NCBI RefSeq assembly: GCF_000186865.1 | Contig: NW_008705574.1 | Coordinates: 196,282 to 260,281 of the forward strand | Direction of reading: 5' to 3' | From: Aureococcus anophagefferens | Taxonomy: Eukaryota > Sar > Pelagophyceae > Pelagomonadales > Pelagomonadaceae | Length of the DNA: 64,000 nucleotides | Part shown: positions 55,567-64,000 of the stretch, piece after piece | Layout: the number at the start of each line of letters is the position of its first letter | Position numbering within the stretch: position 1 is the first letter of the stretch | Notes under the pieces: generated by a model | What the model was told of the DNA's origin: nothing | What the model saw: only the letters and a program-made list of their open reading frames with translations | Database searches by the model: none | Made by a program: the position numbers and the translations under genes

Positions 55567-56520
55567 ATGGGCATCACCAATCGACCAAGACGCGCTGCGT
55601 CGCTCGCCGTGCTCGCCGCGACCGCAGCGCTGGCCAACGATGACTGTCCAATGGTGCTCGCGCCGAGTCCCGTCGCCGGCGGCGGCCTCGGCGTCTTCTC
55701 CGGGCGCGCCGTGCCCAAGGGCAAGGCCCCCTACGAGATCTGCCCGTCCATCGCCGTGCCCTACTCGGCGACGGAGGCGACGGCGCTGAACCACTACGTG
55801 TTCGGTTTCAACGACACGCACGCCACCGTGTCCTTCGGCCTGGCGATGATGTACAACCACTCGCCTCGTCCTCACCTGCACAACCAGTGGACGCTCGCGC
55901 ACGAGCGACGAAACGCGCCGAAGGACGACGGGCCCGTCGACGTCGCCTTCCGGCCCACGGACCGCGCCGTCGCGCGCTACGAGGAGGTCTTCGACTCCTA
56001 CGGCGGCGAGCAGTGGTTCGGGGGACGGGGCATCGACTACAAAGACGCGGACGCGCACGAGACCGCGACGGCGTTCCCGCCGGGCGTCCTGCCGGGCTGC
56101 GGGGGCACGGACGTCGACGTGGTCGAGTGGGTCGCCGTCGCCACGAAATTTTACGCCGTCGGCGACGTCGTCGAGGTCTCGCGCGGGCTCGTGCTGCCGC
56201 TCGGCCGCTTCGACGGCACGCTCCTCCGCGAGTTCCTGCTGCCGCTGGACGGCGACCTCGCGCTGCTCCTCCTCGGCAAGGGCGCCATCTACGTGGGCGA
56301 CGGCAACGACCGCGGCGACGCGCCGAACCTCGAGCTCCACCCGTGGCCGGACGCGGCGGAGACGCCGGCGAGCCTCGCCGCGGCGTTCCGGCGCGCCGGC
56401 GCGGAGGAGCAGGGCACCATCCTCGTCGCCGCGACGGCGGCGGCGCCCATCAGTCCCGGCGACAAGCTGACGCTCGACCGCGGCGCCTGGGGGCTGCGTT
56501 CGCGCGCGGAGGACCTGTAA
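55567..56520 (+). CDS. Secreted SET-like domain protein
   Basis: 317 residues. A signal-like N-terminus (AASLAVLAATAALAND), then a SET-type pattern: GGLGVFSGRAVPKGKA, ALNHYVFGF, MMYNHSPRPHLHNQ and ARYEEVFDSYGGEQWF. The second half (KFYAVGDVVEVSRGLVLP, SPGDKLTLDRG) repeats the start of such a fold. A secreted or organelle SET-like protein is unusual; a methyl-transfer role is not assured since the full NHS/GEEL pair is only partly kept. Confidence 0.55.
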   Translation: MGITNRPRRAASLAVLAATAALANDDCPMVLAPSPVAGGGLGVFSGRAVPKGKAPYEICPSIAVPYSATEATALNHYVFGFNDTHATVSFGLAMMYNHSPRPHLHNQWTLAHERRNAPKDDGPVDVAFRPTDRAVARYEEVFDSYGGEQWFGGRGIDYKDADAHETATAFPPGVLPGCGGTDVDVVEWVAVATKFYAVGDVVEVSRGLVLPLGRFDGTLLREFLLPLDGDLALLLLGKGAIYVGDGNDRGDAPNLELHPWPDAAETPASLAAAFRRAGAEEQGTILVAATAAAPISPGDKLTLDRGAWGLRSRAEDL

Positions 56521-56630
56521 TAAGAATATCTTCAACAACCGCCTTCTCGAATCATTTATTGGACGCCGCGGCTCGACACAGGGCTGCCCTTCCTGTTGGG
56601 CGTCCGCGCGGGCGGTCGCACCGGGCGACC

Positions 56631-57569
56631 ATGCTCGCCCAGGAGTCCGAGTACTGGGGCATGCGCGCGCGCGGCGTCCACGATGACGGCGCCGGCATCG
56701 ACGGAGGCGGTCCCATCGCCAGGTACCTGGGCTCCAAGTCCTACCGCATGACGCTGACGCTGCGGCGCGCGGAGATCGAGATCCTCGAGGGGTCGGGCCT
56801 CTCCGCGTCGACGCTGGATCCCTACGTCGTCGTCTACGTCGGCGCGGCGCCGGCGCCGCGCGCTCCGCGCGGCCGCGCGATCGCGGCCCGGCGCGCGCAG
56901 GTCAGGACAGACAGGGCACGAAGCAGAAGACGCCGATCTGCCGGAAGACCCTCGAGCCCAACTGGGAGCACAGCCTGCTCTTCCTCGGTGCGCGGCGCGC
57001 GGCGCTTCCTTTCTTCCGGCGACGGGGTCCTTCGCAGGCATCGACTACCTCGACGCGGTCACGCTCGAGATCAAGTCCGAGCCAGGGCAGCAAAAGGGTG
57101 ATTCAACGTCGCTTCAACGTGAGTGTTCCGCGCGCGCGCGTTTCGGTAACAGCACCCACGCTTCGGGAGCGCTCCGAGAGATGATCGCCCGTCTAAAAAT
57201 CAGCCGAAACGAGCGAAAAACGACCGAGATAGGAGCCTTTGAAGTTGGGAATTTCGCACCCTTTTGCTGCCCAGGTCCGAGCGGCAGTTCCAGGCCAACG
57301 AGCTCATCTGCGGCACGGAGTTCACGGTCCACGACGTCATGGGCATGTCCTGCGACGACGACGAGCCGCCGTCCTTCAAGCTCACGGGCGAGAAGGCGCA
57401 CGGCGTGCTCCGCGCGACGTTCGAGTTCGACCCGCCCGTGCCCTGCGACGTCGTGAGCTCGACGGCCCACCCGGTCGGAGAAGATGGTCTGCTCGTGGAC
57501 GATCCGGTCTATCTCGACGTCGAGGACGGCTGCGCCTGCATCATGCTCGACAGCGGCGTGCGCATCTGA
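56631..57569 (+). CDS. C2-domain protein with four exons and an introner
   Basis: Exons 56631-56837, 56906-56987, 57038-57074 and 57275-57569 give 206 residues. The C2 fold is split over the exons: LRRAEIEILEGSGL, DPYVVVYDRQGTKQKTPICR, TLEPNWEHSLLF, DYLDAVTLEIKS, HDVMG. It resembles C2 domains that bind phospholipid with Ca2+, though few acidic Ca ligands are visible. The last intron is introner copy E. Three introns in 0.9 kb is exceptional for this window. Confidence 0.65.
56838..56905 (+). other. 68-base intron
   Basis: GTCGGCG ... CAGGTCAG, phase 0, rejoining DPYVVVY to DRQGTKQK. The 3' site inside CAGGTCAG is the choice that keeps the frame. Confidence 0.55.
56988..57037 (+). other. 50-base intron
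   Basis: GTGCGCGG ... TTCGCAG, phase 1, with a pyrimidine-rich stretch (TTCCTTTCTTCC). It joins LLFL to GIDYLD. Confidence 0.7.
57075..57274 (+). mobile_element. Introner copy E (200-base intron, 8-bp target duplication)
   Basis: GTCCGAGC at 57075-57082 is repeated at 57275-57282. Inverted ends CAGGGCAGCAAAAGGGTG and CTGGGCAGCAAAAGGGTG. The interior is close to copy A and the length is the same 200 bases, but here the core lies in the sense strand of the gene. Phase 2; restores LEIKSERQFQ. Confidence 0.85.
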
Positions 57570-57864
57570 GCCGCGCGCCTCGTCGTCCGCCTCCCGCCCC
57601 GAGTTTCCTAGGAACGCCGATATCCGCGGTGAATGAAGGCCGAGCGCGAAACGCGGCACGTGGCGAATGGACCCGCGCGTTAACCCGCGCGGCCTCGTGA
57701 TTGAGGTTTCACGTTGAATATCACGTGGAACTTTCGCGGACACGTGGGCAGATGCTGCCCTCCTATCGTGGCATCCCATCGTCTCGATCGCAGTGCGAAA
57801 CCGGACCTTCGCGGCGGCCCCGGGCGCATGCGACAGTGCGCCCTGGGCGGGCCGCCGCGGTCGG

Positions 57865-59341
57865 ATGTACGTCGACACCCCGTTCATCTGCGCGCAGCTG
57901 CGCGCCCAGGGATCCTATGGGACGAATCCCCCGATTAATTACGTGACGCCGCCGGAGCCCGTGTCGCCGGAGACGCCCGTGCGGCCGGACCTCGGGGCCC
58001 TCTTCGCGTCGCGGAGCACTCTCAGCCCGACGGCGGTCCAGGACCTGTCGGGCACGCCGCCGCCCGGCGCGGCCCCCGCGGCGACCGCCGCGGCGACCGC
58101 CGCGGCGGCCGCGCCGCCGACGCTGGCGGTCACGGCGCCCATGATGCTGCCGGTCACGGCGCCCATGATGCTGCCGGTCGCGCACGCGGCCCTGCACCCC
58201 GCGCCGCGCGCGCTGCCGCCGCACTACGTCCGCGCGCCGCCGCCGCCGCTGTCCGCGTCCGGCGCGCGCGCGACGGTGCCCGTGCCCGGCGGCGGCCGCG
58301 CCGTCGTGTCCAGCGTGGTGCCGTCGGCGGCGGACGGCTGGGTCGCGAGCGAGGAGCCCTGGAAGGTCGCCGCGCAGCTCGAGGCGCGGCGGCGCGCGCA
58401 GTCGCGCGCGCGGTCCGAGGCCGACGCGATGGCGCGCGGCGCGGCGGCGCTCCGGCGCGTCCTGGGCGACGAGGCCGGCGCGCCGCCCGTGTCGCCCCTG
58501 GGCCGGCGCGCGCGGCGCCGGCCCTTCCCGGCCGGCGCCGCGGCGCCGCCGGCGTCGCCCCGGCGGCGGCCGGCGCGGCGCGAGGGGCCCGAGGGCCCCT
58601 GGACGGCGGAGGAGGACGCCTACGCGCGGCTCCTCGGGAGCCTGTGGGTCGCGGGCGTCCACGACGCGGACAAGTCCGCGGCGGACGTCGCGAACGACCT
58701 GTGCGCGGAGCTCCGGTGCTCGCGGGACCGCGTGCTCCGCCACTGCCCCTGGCTCCGCCTCCCGGACGCGCTCCGCCTCGACCGGCCGCGGACGAAGAAG
58801 CGCACGCGCGGCGACGTCGCCGACATGGCCCGCGACGCGCTCCGGGCGCTGAGGGACGACCTCGCGGCCGTCGTGCCGTCCGCGCCGCCGACGCCGCCGA
58901 CGCCCGCGCGCGCGCCGCCGCCGCCGCCGCCGCCCCAGATGCTCACGGGCTTCCCCTGCTCGCCCCTGACGCGACACACGGTCATCCGCAGCCCCTCGCC
59001 CCGGCCGGCGCAGCCGCGCGCCGTCGGCGGGCGCGGCGAGCCGCCGCCGCCGCCGCCGCACCGCGCGCCGCCGCCGCCGGAGCTCCCCGCGGACCTCGCC
59101 GCGCCCGCGGCGCTGGACGCGGCGAAGAAACTCCAGCCGGGGGCGAACGTCGACGACGTCGAGTACCTCGACATGCTCTCGGACATGGCACGCGAAGCCG
59201 CGTCCCGCGCGTTCGTTTCCCGCGATCGACCCCTTCCCCCGTCCGCAGGTCTACTCCGAGGACGGCCTGCCGAACCTCGGCGCCCACCTCGACAGGCCCC
59301 CGGACCCTGTCGCCGACGACGACACTACCTGGTTCCACTGA
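57865..59341 (+). CDS. Myb/SANT-like protein with low-complexity flanks
   Basis: Exons 57865-59214 and 59249-59341 give 480 residues. Ala/Pro-rich N-terminus with a perfect duplication (VTAPMMLP twice near 93), a Myb-like helix set near 235-295 (GPWTAEEDAYARLLGSLW, ADVANDLCAELRCSRDRVLR) of the kind spread in stramenopile genomes, a Pro-rich region, and a C-terminal helix. Likely nuclear and DNA-binding. The last exon (VYSEDGLPNLGAHLDRP, DDTTWFH) is reached by a 34-base intron. Confidence 0.6.
59215..59248 (+). other. Candidate 34-base ultrashort intron
   Basis: GTTTCC ... TCCGCAG with a pyrimidine tract, phase 0. Without it the frame runs on through low-complexity residues past the apparent 3' end. 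Confidence 0.5.
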
Positions 59342-59598
59342 GCCGCCTCCTCCCGCGCCTCCGAGTCCGCCCGCCCTCGCCCACCACCTTGATCTCGTGC
59401 TTTCGCCCCGATCGAAGGCGTTATCCGCCTAAGACTCCCCTGATGCACACGGGGCCCTTCGCAAGGCTGGGTGGCTTTCTTGAACTTCAAGCGCGCCTTC
59501 ATGATCAACCGTGACCCTGGAAGCGCGATCACGATGAGACGATAAAAAAAAGCATGAGGCGGGCAGCCCGCGAATGACTTGCTTTGCATTTGTCTAAC

Positions 59599-62500
59599 AT
59601 GTTTCGCGCGCTGTGGCTCCTCGGCGCGCTCGAGGCGGCGCGCGCGAGCGAGACGGCGAGCGAGACGTGCTCCGTGGAGCATTGGATGTCCACCTTCGAG
59701 GCCGGCGGCACGCTGCCGCTGCACTGCTGCGGCGCGGAGATCGGGCCCGTGCGCGGCTGGTACGGCATTTTGCGCAAGTGCGAGCCGGGCTCCGCCTGCG
59801 AGGCGAACGCCTGCGACGCCATGGAGCGCTCCGGGTGGGCGCCGGCCGGCTACCTCTCGCAGTTCGGGCAGGACCAGTGGCTCCGCGAGGCCATCTTCGG
59901 CGGCCGGCGCGACGGCGTCTTCGTCGAGCTCGGCGGCTACGACGCCGTCGTCGCGTCGAACACGTGGTTCTACGAGCGGTGCCGGGGCTGGACGGGCGTC
60001 GTGATAGAACCGCAGGCGCCGCGGCACGCGGGCTTCCTCCGGCTCCGGCCGAACGCGTCCCTGGCGCCGCACTGCGTCTCCGACGTGCCCGGCGAGCAGG
60101 TCACCTTCGTCTCCCTGCCCGGCGGCACGGGCCTGGCGGGCGTCGAGTCGGCGAGCCTCGAGGACGCGATCGACCGCCTCGACAAGCGCGGCCGGGCGGC
60201 CATCGTGAAGGACACGAAGACCTGCCACCGCGTCGCGTCGATCCTCGCCCGTCGCCGGGTGACCCACGTCGACTTCTTCAGTCTGGACTGCGAGGGCTGC
60301 GAACTCAAGGCCGTCAGGTCCATCGACTTCGACGCCGTGACCGTCGACGTCTTCACGATCGAGCAGAGCGCCGCGGGCGTCGCGGCGGCCAAGTTCCTCG
60401 TCGACGAACGGAACTACGTCAACGTGGGCCGCCTCAGCGCCGACGTCGTCCTCGTGCGCGGCGATTTACGCATGCCCTGCGCCGCCCGCGCGCCCCTGCC
60501 TTCGCGCTTCGCGAAACTGCCGGCGTTCCCCGACGCGCAGAAGCTCGCCGCGGCGGCCGCGGCCGAGGGCTCGGGCCACTCGCGGGACGCCGTCGAACGC
60601 GCGCGGGAGATCGCGGGCCCCCTGGACCGCCCCGTCGCGTACGACGCCGTCGACCGGCCGAATCTGGTGCTCGTGGTTTTAGACGACGCGTCGCCGGACA
60701 TGTTCCCCGACGCCTACCCCGAGTACGCCTCCGAGGCCTGGCAGTCGGCGCGCTACGGGTCCCCGAAGACGCCGTCCATCGCCGCGCTCGCGCGCGAGGG
60801 CGCCGCGTTCCGCGCGGCCTACGCGCCCGCGCTGTGCGGTCCGTCGCGCGCGTCCCTGCTCACGGGCCGCTACCCGTCCGAGACGGGCTACCTCCACAAC
60901 CAGCTGCGCATGGCGTCGCCGGCGGCGGCGGCGGCCCACGCGCTCCTGCCGGCGCTCCTCAAGGGCGCGGGCTACGCCACGGCGATGGCGGGCAAGTGGG
61001 GCGTCGGCCCCTCGAAGCAGGGCATCCCCGGCGACCTGGCGGCGGCGCGCTTCGACACCTACCTCATGCACGACGCGGGCCTCTCGGAGCACAACGCCAA
61101 AGACTGCGGCGGCGACGCGCACGTCGACGCGCGCGTCGCCAACCCGCTCGCGACGACGACGTACCTCAGCCGCTACTGGGCGCCGTGCTACCGGCGCTTC
61201 CCGCCGGACCCGGCGACGGACTCGCCCCTGGGCTACGTGCGGACGACGCGCGCGGACTTTGGGCCGGATTTGGAGGAACAATTCGTCGCGACCTTCCTCG
61301 GGAAACAGACGCCGGCGACGCCCTTCTTCCTCTACTACCCGACTGTCTTAGTCCACGAGACGGAGAACCGGACGCTGCCGCGCGCCGACGCGCCCGGCGA
61401 CAACGGCCTCAAGCCGACGACGGACCGCCTGCGGCCCGGCGGCTACTGGCTCGCGCGCATGAAGCGCCTCGTGGAACGCGCGGACGTCGCCGTCGGCAAG
61501 CTGCGCGGCGCGCTCGCGGCGAACGGCCAGCGGCCGTCGACGATCGTCTGGGTCGTCTCCGACAACGCCGCGGCCTACCGGGGCAAGGGCCGCGGCGTCG
61601 AGCGCGGCGCGTCCGTCGTGTCCGTCGTCGCGGGCCCCGGCGTCCGCGCGCGCGGCGCCGTCGACGGTCTCATGGACTCGACGTGCCTCTTCCCCACGCT
61701 CCTCGACTTCGCGTCCGTGACGCACGACCGGCCGCGGTCCCTCGCCGCCTACCTGCGCGGCGCCCGCAACGACGTCGGCTTCCGCTTCGTCGCGGCGGAG
61801 ATCGGCGGCTCGCGCGTGATCCGCGCCAACGGCACGCTCCTCGAGGCGTCCAACGGTCTCCTGGGCGTGGCGCCGGGGCGGCTCTACGCCACGACCGGCT
61901 TTTCGCCGGCCGACGGTGTCGGCTACGAGCGGTGCCTCGCGGGCGACGAGTCGCGCGCGTGCGAGGAGGCGCGTCTGGACGTCGCGCGCGCGGCCGCGGA
62001 GCTCCCGGAATCGCCCCAACGCGGCGACGCCTACTTTGCGACGCCCGCGGGTCAAAAGTTCCTCGCGTTCCACGAGTTCGAGGCCATGGAGCACCTTTCC
62101 TCGCCGCCCTGGTACAAGCGGAAGGACGAGAGGAGCGACCCGGCGTGCCCGTCGCCGCTCGGGTTCTGCCCCCGGAACAACTCCGCGGGCCGCGCCGTCG
62201 ACTTCATGAACACGTACGGCCTGCCCGTGCTGCGGCCCGAGGCCGACGCGGACCGCGCGCTGCTCGTCCTCGTCGCGTCGCCGCGCGTCGGGTCGACGCT
62301 CCTGGAACGGCTGCTGGACGCGGCCCCCGACACGACGATGCACAACGAGTGCTTCCACTGGAACGACACGCAGTTCGGCGCCTGCGGCCCGAACGGCGGC
62401 AAGTACTCCCACTTCTCGCCGAAGCTCCGGGGCGCGTGCCCGCCGGCGGCCGCGTTCGCGGCGCGCCACGAGACGCCGGCCCCGCTCCTCGCGTGGGCCA

Positions 62501-63075
62501 CGGCCGCGGCCCGCACGGCCGCGAGCGGCTTCAAGCTCATGCCGGGCCACATCCGCGGCGTGAACAACGTCGGCGCGCCGCGGCCGGGCGCGCTCGTCGA
62601 CGCGGTCCGCGCCGCGGGCCCGTTCGCCGCGGTCGTCTTCGTCACGTTGCGGCGCCGGTGCGCGGTGGCCCAGTTCCTGTCGCTGCAGCGGGCCATGAGG
62701 ACGGGCGGCTGGGGCCAGTCGACGGCGCCGTCGTCGGCGGTCGCCGTCGACGTGGCCGCGCTCGAGGCGCACGTCGCGGGCGAGGCGCTCTACGAGCGCA
62801 CCGTCGCCTCCGCGCTCGCGACCCTACAAAAGGACGCGCGGAACGTCGCGGCGCTCGACCTCTTCTACGAGGACGACCTGTCGTCGCCCGCCGCCGCCGA
62901 GGACGCCTGGCGCCGCGTGCGCGCCGCGCTGCGCCTCCCGATGGTCGACGCGACGCCGACGATGGCCGCGCTCCACGCGCGGCACCGCCGGCGCCGCGCG
63001 CCCCTCCGGGAGGCCGTGTCCAACTGGGCCGCCCTCCCCGCGGCGCTGCGGGACGCGTGTACATCTGAGAATTAG
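59599..63075 (+). CDS. FkbM-type methyltransferase / sulfatase / sulfotransferase fusion protein
   Basis: 1158 residues in one uninterrupted frame. A signal peptide (MFRALWLLGALEAARA) is followed by Cys-containing residues. Residues about 84-285 are FkbM-like (FGQDQWLREAIFGG, DGVFVELGGYDA, GVVIEPQA, VDFFSLDCEGCELKAV). Residues about 353-770 are a sulfatase (NLVLVVLDDASPD; CGPSRASLLTGRYP with formylglycine Cys 413; SDNAAA at about 655). Residues about 885-1158 are a sulfotransferase (VASPRVGSTLLERLL PAPS loop at about 892, MHNECFHW). The sulfatase GKWH motif reads GKWGVG (465-470). Probable substrate: sulfated glycan in the Golgi or outside. The stop overlaps the convergent gene. Confidence 0.85.
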   Translation: MFRALWLLGALEAARASETASETCSVEHWMSTFEAGGTLPLHCCGAEIGPVRGWYGILRKCEPGSACEANACDAMERSGWAPAGYLSQFGQDQWLREAIFGGRRDGVFVELGGYDAVVASNTWFYERCRGWTGVVIEPQAPRHAGFLRLRPNASLAPHCVSDVPGEQVTFVSLPGGTGLAGVESASLEDAIDRLDKRGRAAIVKDTKTCHRVASILARRRVTHVDFFSLDCEGCELKAVRSIDFDAVTVDVFTIEQSAAGVAAAKFLVDERNYVNVGRLSADVVLVRGDLRMPCAARAPLPSRFAKLPAFPDAQKLAAAAAAEGSGHSRDAVERAREIAGPLDRPVAYDAVDRPNLVLVVLDDASPDMFPDAYPEYASEAWQSARYGSPKTPSIAALAREGAAFRAAYAPALCGPSRASLLTGRYPSETGYLHNQLRMASPAAAAAHALLPALLKGAGYATAMAGKWGVGPSKQGIPGDLAAARFDTYLMHDAGLSEHNAKDCGGDAHVDARVANPLATTTYLSRYWAPCYRRFPPDPATDSPLGYVRTTRADFGPDLEEQFVATFLGKQTPATPFFLYYPTVLVHETENRTLPRADAPGDNGLKPTTDRLRPGGYWLARMKRLVERADVAVGKLRGALAANGQRPSTIVWVVSDNAAAYRGKGRGVERGASVVSVVAGPGVRARGAVDGLMDSTCLFPTLLDFASVTHDRPRSLAAYLRGARNDVGFRFVAAEIGGSRVIRANGTLLEASNGLLGVAPGRLYATTGFSPADGVGYERCLAGDESRACEEARLDVARAAAELPESPQRGDAYFATPAGQKFLAFHEFEAMEHLSSPPWYKRKDERSDPACPSPLGFCPRNNSAGRAVDFMNTYGLPVLRPEADADRALLVLVASPRVGSTLLERLLDAAPDTTMHNECFHWNDTQFGACGPNGGKYSHFSPKLRGACPPAAAFAARHETPAPLLAWATAAARTAASGFKLMPGHIRGVNNVGAPRPGALVDAVRAAGPFAAVVFVTLRRRCAVAQFLSLQRAMRTGGWGQSTAPSSAVAVDVAALEAHVAGEALYERTVASALATLQKDARNVAALDLFYEDDLSSPAAAEDAWRRVRAALRLPMVDATPTMAALHARHRRRRAPLREAVSNWAALPAALRDACTSEN

Positions 63076-64000
63076 TGGCACGCGCGCTTCACGCGGCGTA
63101 TGCGGTCGTGCTGCTTCGACGGCGCCAGGACCTCGAAGCCGCCGAGGCACGCGGGGGGCTCGCCGACGCGCCGCGGCGCGGCCCCCGGGAGCAGCGCGTT
63201 CAGGTCGCCGGCGAGGTGGGCCTCGCGCGCGTCCGCGGCCGCGGCCGCGTCGGCCGCGGGCGCGTCCGCGCGGGCCGACCGCCGCGGCGCCGCCAGGAGC
63301 CGCTCGCCCGTCTCCGCGGCCTTGAGCCGCTTGTCGAAGACGTCGACCAAGGCGTCGCGGTCGTAGGGCACGGGGTCCACGAGGTTGATGACGTCGCGGA
63401 TGCACCGCTCCTTGACGTCCGCGTCGAGCGACGTCTCGCGCGCCATCGACGGCGACGCGTTGACCTCGATGAGCCAGCACCGCGAGTCCGCGTCGATGAG
63501 GACGTCGTAGCCGAAGAGTTCGAAGGAGTTGGGCTGGTGCGGGATGGAGTCCTCGACGCAGACCAGCGATTTCAGGACCAGCTCGCGGACGCCGTCCCAG
63601 ACGCGCGCCTCGTCGAACGTCGGGTCCTCGCGGCGAAGCCGCCGCCAGAGAAAGTCCAACGAGCATTTCGTGCCCCCGGCCTCGTCGGGCCCGGCGCCGG
63701 CCAGGGGCCCGTAGAGCTCGCCCTTCTCCTGGCCGCCGTGCTTTTGAATTGAAGCGTTTGTCAGATGCACGAATTTGTCGCCGTTGTCGTCGCCCGGCGC
63801 CGAAAAGGGCTTCGTCGCCACGCGCGCGAAGCCCTCCCGGTAGAGGAACGCCTCCAGGGGCGCGAAGGACGTCACGAGCACGTACAACCGTAGATCGAAC
63901 TTGTGGCCGCCGAGGAGCCGCGGCCGGTCGAGGTACGCCTGCACCACCACCGGGTCCGCGTACGTGACGTCCTCGATGGACGACACCACGCTAATCCCGC
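63072..64000 (-). CDS. Tubulin tyrosine ligase-like protein (5' end outside window)
   Basis: Frame open to the right edge, so the N-terminus is missing; the visible part starts GISVVSSIEDV. TTLL motifs: PRLLGGHKFDLRLYVLVTS, KFVHLTNASIQKHG, FELFGYDVLIDADSRCWLIEVNASPS (ATP/Mg site with Glu and Asn). The family adds Tyr, Glu or Gly to tubulin tails, mostly in axonemes. C-terminal 80 residues are Ala/Arg-rich. The subfamily cannot be settled from this part. Confidence 0.8.
   Translation of the reverse strand, partial: GISVVSSIEDVTYADPVVVQAYLDRPRLLGGHKFDLRLYVLVTSFAPLEAFLYREGFARVATKPFSAPGDDNGDKFVHLTNASIQKHGGQEKGELYGPLAGAGPDEAGGTKCSLDFLWRRLRREDPTFDEARVWDGVRELVLKSLVCVEDSIPHQPNSFELFGYDVLIDADSRCWLIEVNASPSMARETSLDADVKERCIRDVINLVDPVPYDRDALVDVFDKRLKAAETGERLLAAPRRSARADAPAADAAAAADAREAHLAGDLNALLPGAAPRRVGEPPACLGGFEVLAPSKQHDRIRRVKRACH

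Noticed and set aside
57075..57274. Open reading frame through introners A and E (conserved peptide)
   Set aside because: The similarity follows from recent common origin of the element; D lacks the frame, and excision restores host proteins exactly.
59613..63068. 1151-codon plus-strand open frame within the fusion gene
   Set aside because: It is the +2 frame shadow of the fusion gene; Arg-rich composition from GC-ending codons, no motifs.
1..64000. tRNA, rRNA, CRISPR arrays, bacterial operons
   Set aside because: None seen by eye; the gene structure is eukaryotic. A tRNA scan could not be run, so small RNA genes may be missed.

Overview
The window is nuclear DNA from a GC-rich, gene-dense photosynthetic stramenopile, most likely a pelagophyte alga such as Aureococcus anophagefferens or a close relative. 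The reasons are: very high GC with GC-ending codons; mostly intronless genes a few tens to hundreds of bases apart; plastid proteins with signal peptides ending in ASAF/ESF/TGF-like motifs; a bZIP-PAS factor; and transposon-like introns flanked by 8-bp target duplications, a class described from Aureococcus. The species name is an inference. No tRNA, rRNA or CRISPR array was recognised.

Layout. 1-1665: end of a multi-pass membrane receptor (a paralogue lies at 26461-30181). 1721-2662 sulfotransferase; 4158-2680 RelA/SpoT-type HD hydrolase; 5071-4372 coiled-coil protein; 5697-6200 predicted myristoylated peptide. 8438-6284 plastid phytyl-ester-synthase-like enzyme, divergent from an ER-type lysophospholipid acyltransferase (8598-9863). 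11918-10048 CCR4-like nuclease carrying an introner. 12315-12668 mitochondrial small protein; 13296-12727 Rieske protein; 13388-14356 secreted saposin-like protein; 14428-15009 plastid PDZ-like protein; 15107-15880 RRM protein; 16122-17198 MYND-RING-Sel1 protein; 19846-17225 nuclear cap-binding protein CBP80; 20338-20733 thylakoid small protein; 23149-20794 secreted glycosyltransferase-like protein with an introner.

24649-23291 unknown; 24910-26301 LRR protein; 26461-30181 Cache-domain receptor with an introner; 30324-31283 indole-glycerol-phosphate synthase; 31795-31286 thioredoxin-like 2Fe-2S ferredoxin; 31929-32675 unknown; 33825-32812 plastid protein; 34043-34753 RAD6/UBC2; 35061-35420 PSMG3-like chaperone; 38816-35433 CYFIP/Sra-1 of the WAVE complex; 38956-40845 SDHA; 42655-40928 triple cyclic-nucleotide-domain plus RGS protein; 45431-43194 ARMC2-like protein; 45718-46344 secreted protein; 47075-46431 U1A/U2B''; 47465-49085 divergent actin-related protein with an introner; 49244-51799 EF-hand protein; 52519-51943 bZIP-PAS; 53957-52893 type II membrane protein; 54472-53987 lipase fragment; 55466-54563 Cys-rich secreted protein; 55567-56520 SET-like protein; 56631-57569 C2 protein with an introner; 57865-59341 Myb-like protein; 59599-63075 methyltransferase-sulfatase-sulfotransferase fusion; 64000-63072 tubulin tyrosine ligase-like, cut by the window edge.

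Main points: (1) a family of intron-generating elements with 8-bp target duplications, active as introns in either orientation and in one case giving a GC-AG intron; (2) a single 1158-residue secretory polypeptide joining an FkbM-type methyltransferase, a sulfatase and a sulfotransferase, apparently a one-protein sulfate/methyl tailoring system for glycans; (3) a three-cyclic-nucleotide-domain protein fused to RGS with the phosphate-binding arginine replaced; (4) axoneme-type genes (ARMC2-like, TTLL, perhaps the LRR protein) and a WAVE-complex subunit; (5) very tight convergent gene ends, including two genes whose stop codons overlap.
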